From Aquimarina sp. (GTDB lineage Bacteria; Bacteroidota; Bacteroidia; Flavobacteriales; Flavobacteriaceae), in contig WTKB01000204.1 in NCBI GenBank assembly GCA_011524575.1, positions 1 through 15,929 of the forward strand: 15,929 nucleotides of DNA, read 5' to 3'. This document shows, in pieces, positions 13,439 to 15,929 of the stretch; the stretch's first letter is position 1; each line of letters starts with the position of its first letter. A program made the position numbers and the translations under genes. Below the pieces are notes generated by a model that saw only the letters and a list, made by a program, of their open reading frames with translations, searched no databases and was not told the DNA's origin.

Positions 13439-15109
13439 ATGACTTTATCAGAGTGGTTTTTAGTGTTTTTAGTGGTTCAATGTGTTCATTTTTTAGGAAC
13501 ATGGAAACTCTATAAAATAGCAGGTAGGAAAAGCTGGGAAGCGGCTGTACCTATCTATAATGCGTATGTGCTAACTAAAATAATGAGCAGACACTGGGCT
13601 TGGGTAATACTATTATTTATTCCAGTAGTTAATTTAATTATGTTACCAATATATTGGGTAGAAACCATACGTAGCTTTGGTAAGAATAGAACTATCGATA
13701 CCCTTTTAGTGGTACTTACACTAGGAGGCTATATTTATTACTTAAATTACTTTGATACTAATTTAGTTCATGTAAAAGAACGAAGCCTTGTTCCTAAAAC
13801 CTCTACTGGGGAATGGGTGAATTCTATTTTATACGCCATTGTTGCAGCAACTTTGGTACATACTTATGTGATGCAGCCTTTTACGATTCCTACTTCGTCT
13901 TTAGAAAAAACACTTTTGGTAGGGGATTATTTATTTGTGAGTAAGTTCCATTATGGAGCAAGACTTCCTATGACAGAAGTGTCTTTTCCAATGGTTCATG
14001 ACACCATACCCATTGCCCAAAAGCGTTCGTACTTAAAAAAACCACAAATTCCTTATTTTAGACTCCCTGGTTTTCAGAAGGTAAAGCGTTCTGATATTGT
14101 GGTGTTTAACTGGCCATGTGATACGGTAACACAATTTTTTGTTAAAAATGGTATTCGGGCAGATAAACCCATTGATAAAAAGAGTAATTATGTAAAAAGA
14201 TGTGTGGGTATTGCAGGTGATACATTGCAAATTACAGATGGAAAAGTATTTGTAAATAATAAGCCTTTACAATTACCTCAAAAAGCGAAACCACAGTATT
14301 CTTATAAGGTCGTTTCTAACGGAGAGCCTTTAAATTTATGGGCTTTATATAAAAAGTATGACCTTACCGATCGTATTGAATACAGGGTAAAGGATAGGAG
14401 TAATAGAGTTCTTTCTACTGCAATTACCTACAATAGTCAGTATGGAAGAGATGCTGCTATTAAAAGTGTGGATAATATCTATTATTTTAGTGCACTCACA
14501 GAAAATGCCGCAGATCGTCTTTCCAAAAACCGAAATATTATTTCTGTAACACGTGTAGTTACTCCAAAGAGTGTCTCTCATGGAAATTATATATTTCCAA
14601 ATAATGGTTATGGTAACTGGAATCAAGATCAAATGGGACCTTTATACATCCCTAAAAAAGGAGCTTCTATATCCCTTACTACTGAAAACCTAGAGATTTA
14701 CCGTCGTGTTATTGAGATTTATGAAGGAGAGGAAATGGGAAGCAAGCAAGAGCTTGCTATTCAAGATGGAAAGGTGCTTTTAAATAATTCACCAATAACA
14801 ACCTATACTTTTAAACAGGATTATTATTGGATGATGGGAGATAACCGCCATAGTAGTGAGGATAGCCGTTATTGGGGCTTTGTTCCAGAAAATCATATTG
14901 TTGGTAAACCAGTGTTTTTGTTTTTTAGTAAAGATAAAAATGCCTCTTCTTTTAAAGAAAGTATTCGTTGGGATCGTATCATGACCACTGTTGGAGGTGA
15001 TGGTAAGCTATTTTCTTATAAATATTGGGTATTAGCACTATTGGTACTGTATGTTATTGGAACTAAAATTTGGTATTCTAGAAAACAAAAAATGAATGAA
15101 TATGAGTAA
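13439..15109 (+). CDS. lepB: Signal peptidase I, long Bacteroidetes form with N-terminal DUF5684 region
   Basis: A 556-residue inner-membrane signal peptidase I (S26), cutting signal peptides on the periplasmic side. Residues 1-105 form a multi-helix DUF5684-like membrane region (WKLYKIAGRKSWEAAVPIYN). A transmembrane anchor at about 127-146 leads to box B as IPTSSLEKTLLVGD with nucleophile Ser154; the usual PSGSMxPTL Met is Leu here. The general base is Lys253 in YVKRCVGIAGD. Box E, MMGDNRHSSEDSRYWGFVPENHIVG, is at 465-489. About 190 residues separate the Lys and box E motifs, much more than in E. coli, so an extra domain is inserted. A C-terminal helix (about 528-545) adds another membrane anchor. 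All catalytic boxes are intact. The stop overlaps the next gene. Confidence 0.95.
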   Translation: MTLSEWFLVFLVVQCVHFLGTWKLYKIAGRKSWEAAVPIYNAYVLTKIMSRHWAWVILLFIPVVNLIMLPIYWVETIRSFGKNRTIDTLLVVLTLGGYIYYLNYFDTNLVHVKERSLVPKTSTGEWVNSILYAIVAATLVHTYVMQPFTIPTSSLEKTLLVGDYLFVSKFHYGARLPMTEVSFPMVHDTIPIAQKRSYLKKPQIPYFRLPGFQKVKRSDIVVFNWPCDTVTQFFVKNGIRADKPIDKKSNYVKRCVGIAGDTLQITDGKVFVNNKPLQLPQKAKPQYSYKVVSNGEPLNLWALYKKYDLTDRIEYRVKDRSNRVLSTAITYNSQYGRDAAIKSVDNIYYFSALTENAADRLSKNRNIISVTRVVTPKSVSHGNYIFPNNGYGNWNQDQMGPLYIPKKGASISLTTENLEIYRRVIEIYEGEEMGSKQELAIQDGKVLLNNSPITTYTFKQDYYWMMGDNRHSSEDSRYWGFVPENHIVGKPVFLFFSKDKNASSFKESIRWDRIMTTVGGDGKLFSYKYWVLALLVLYVIGTKIWYSRKQKMNEYE

Positions 15110-15767
15110 CATACTAATTCATCCTTCCTATTTTGGAACTATTGCACAGTATATTCCATTAATAAATGCTCCTCATGTTGTTTTTGAAAAACAGGACAGT
15201 TATCAAAAACAAACTTATAGAAACCGCACGTATATCTATGGAGCGAATGGCAAACTTCTGTTAAATATACCCATTATTCATAAGGCATCTGGTGAAAAAT
15301 CACTAGATGCTTCCGTAAAGCGTAATCGGCAGTCTTATACAGATATTCGTATAGATCATCAGTTTAAGAGTCTGGCTATTCATTGGAAATCTCTTGAAGC
15401 TGCTTATCGTTCTTCGCCTTATTTTGAGTTTTACGAAGATCAGTTTCAACCTCTTTTTGAGGGTAAACCAGAGTCATTATACGCTTTTAATATTCAGTGT
15501 ATGCAAACGGTTTTTGATGCTTTGGGAGTAGCTCCTGAAATTTCCTATACGGAAAGTTATGAGTTTACCCCTGATCCAGAGCTTTATAAAGATTATCGTT
15601 ATTTAGTTAATGCTAAAAATCAAAAGTTACCCATAGTCTTTGAGAAATATACTCAGGTTTTTGAAAATAAATCAGGTTTTATAGAAAACCTATCTATTTT
15701 AGATTTGATTTTTAATGAAGGTCCTGCTGCGGTTAGTTACTTAGAAAAATACCAAGATCACTTATAA
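15102..15767 (+). CDS. WbqC-like family protein
   Basis: A protein of 221 residues from the preferred ATG at 15102, which overlaps the lepB stop as ATGAGTAA. An in-frame ATG at 15096 two codons earlier is nearly equivalent. The opening HPSYFGTIAQYIPLINAPHVVFEKQDSYQKQTYRNRTYI matches the WbqC family: xPxYFG, then a hydrophobic core, then YQKxTxRNR. It continues with LLLNIPI and the conserved DIRIDHQFKSLAIHWKSLEAAYRSSPYFEFY. WbqC is named from an O-antigen cluster, and relatives occur in polysaccharide and glycolipid loci; the reaction is unknown. Translation is likely coupled to lepB, suggesting an envelope-related role, though the pairing may only reflect Bacteroidetes gene order. Confidence 0.85.
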   Translation: MSNILIHPSYFGTIAQYIPLINAPHVVFEKQDSYQKQTYRNRTYIYGANGKLLLNIPIIHKASGEKSLDASVKRNRQSYTDIRIDHQFKSLAIHWKSLEAAYRSSPYFEFYEDQFQPLFEGKPESLYAFNIQCMQTVFDALGVAPEISYTESYEFTPDPELYKDYRYLVNAKNQKLPIVFEKYTQVFENKSGFIENLSILDLIFNEGPAAVSYLEKYQDHL

Positions 15768-15812
15768 AATAATCTTATTAATGGGGATTAAAGTGCTAAT
15801 AAAGTGATCGTT

Positions 15813-15831
15813 CTTTAGGATATTCCTAAAG
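15813..15831 (+). terminator. Perfect short hairpin after the WbqC-family gene
   Basis: CTTTAGGA and TCCTAAAG are exact inverted repeats around a 3-nt loop, 45 bp beyond the stop codon. The following bases (TTGGTTTACCTTT) are T-rich but interrupted. It is probably the terminator of the lepB transcript. The rest of 15768-15929 shows no gene; a TACCTTTG at 15838-15845 fits the -7 consensus but lacks a -33 element. Confidence 0.45.
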
Positions 15832-15929
15832 TTGGTTTACCTTTGAGGTTCTGATACCAATTGATCTTTAAAATCGATATAAAATAAATTGAAGTATTTT
15901 TTCTTTCTACTTTATTATAAAAATCAAGC

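Overview
The window looks like chromosomal DNA of an AT-rich marine-type member of the Bacteroidetes, most likely Flavobacteriaceae. Four things point there: promoters of the Bacteroidetes type (TTG, about 20 bp, TAnnTTTG); a run of lipoproteins with acidic residues straight after the lipobox cysteine; families largely restricted to Bacteroidetes (DUF4856, DUF5683, the DUF5684-fused long signal peptidase); and the gene order yebC-parA-parB-DUF5683-dapB-lepB-wbqC. No rRNA, tRNA or CRISPR array was seen.

Left edge (1-2032). The first 52 bases fold as the 3' end of a group II intron (end of domain V plus domain VI with a bulged branch-point A). The rest of the intron lies outside the window. It ends 14 bp from the 3' end of a leftward alpha/beta-hydrolase lipoprotein gene. 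A second leftward lipoprotein gene with a PrcB-like C-terminal domain follows. The 338-bp gap between them holds a nested 80-bp inverted-repeat element that looks like a MITE, an imperfect 19-bp repeat and a small GC-rich patch.

Middle left (2033-8456). A four-gene leftward unit: DUF4856 lipoprotein, imelysin lipoprotein, a polytopic HTTM/vitamin K-dependent gamma-carboxylase-like membrane protein, and a FecA-like TonB-dependent receptor. The last three reading frames overlap by 14 and 11 bp. A strong promoter precedes the first gene, and a stem-loop plus a second promoter-like box lie between the first and second. The most economical reading is an iron (or other metal-complex) uptake locus in which two probably surface-exposed lipoproteins serve the receptor. 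The role of the carboxylase-like protein is open and is the most interesting question here. The last 33 bp of the receptor gene are duplicated just downstream in decayed form.

Middle (8489-9477). A leftward short-chain dehydrogenase has Gln in place of the catalytic Lys of YxxxK. It is divergent from the rightward yebC, with a promoter facing each way in the 230-bp gap.

Right (9478-15929). Rightward housekeeping genes: yebC (translation/regulation), parA-parB (chromosome partition), a DUF5683 protein, dapB (lysine/diaminopimelate synthesis), lepB (signal peptidase I with extra domains) and a WbqC-family gene overlapping lepB. A solo copy of the MITE half-unit lies between dapB and lepB, directly upstream of a promoter-like box. 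No complete parS site was found. The last 162 bases are non-coding and contain a short perfect hairpin.
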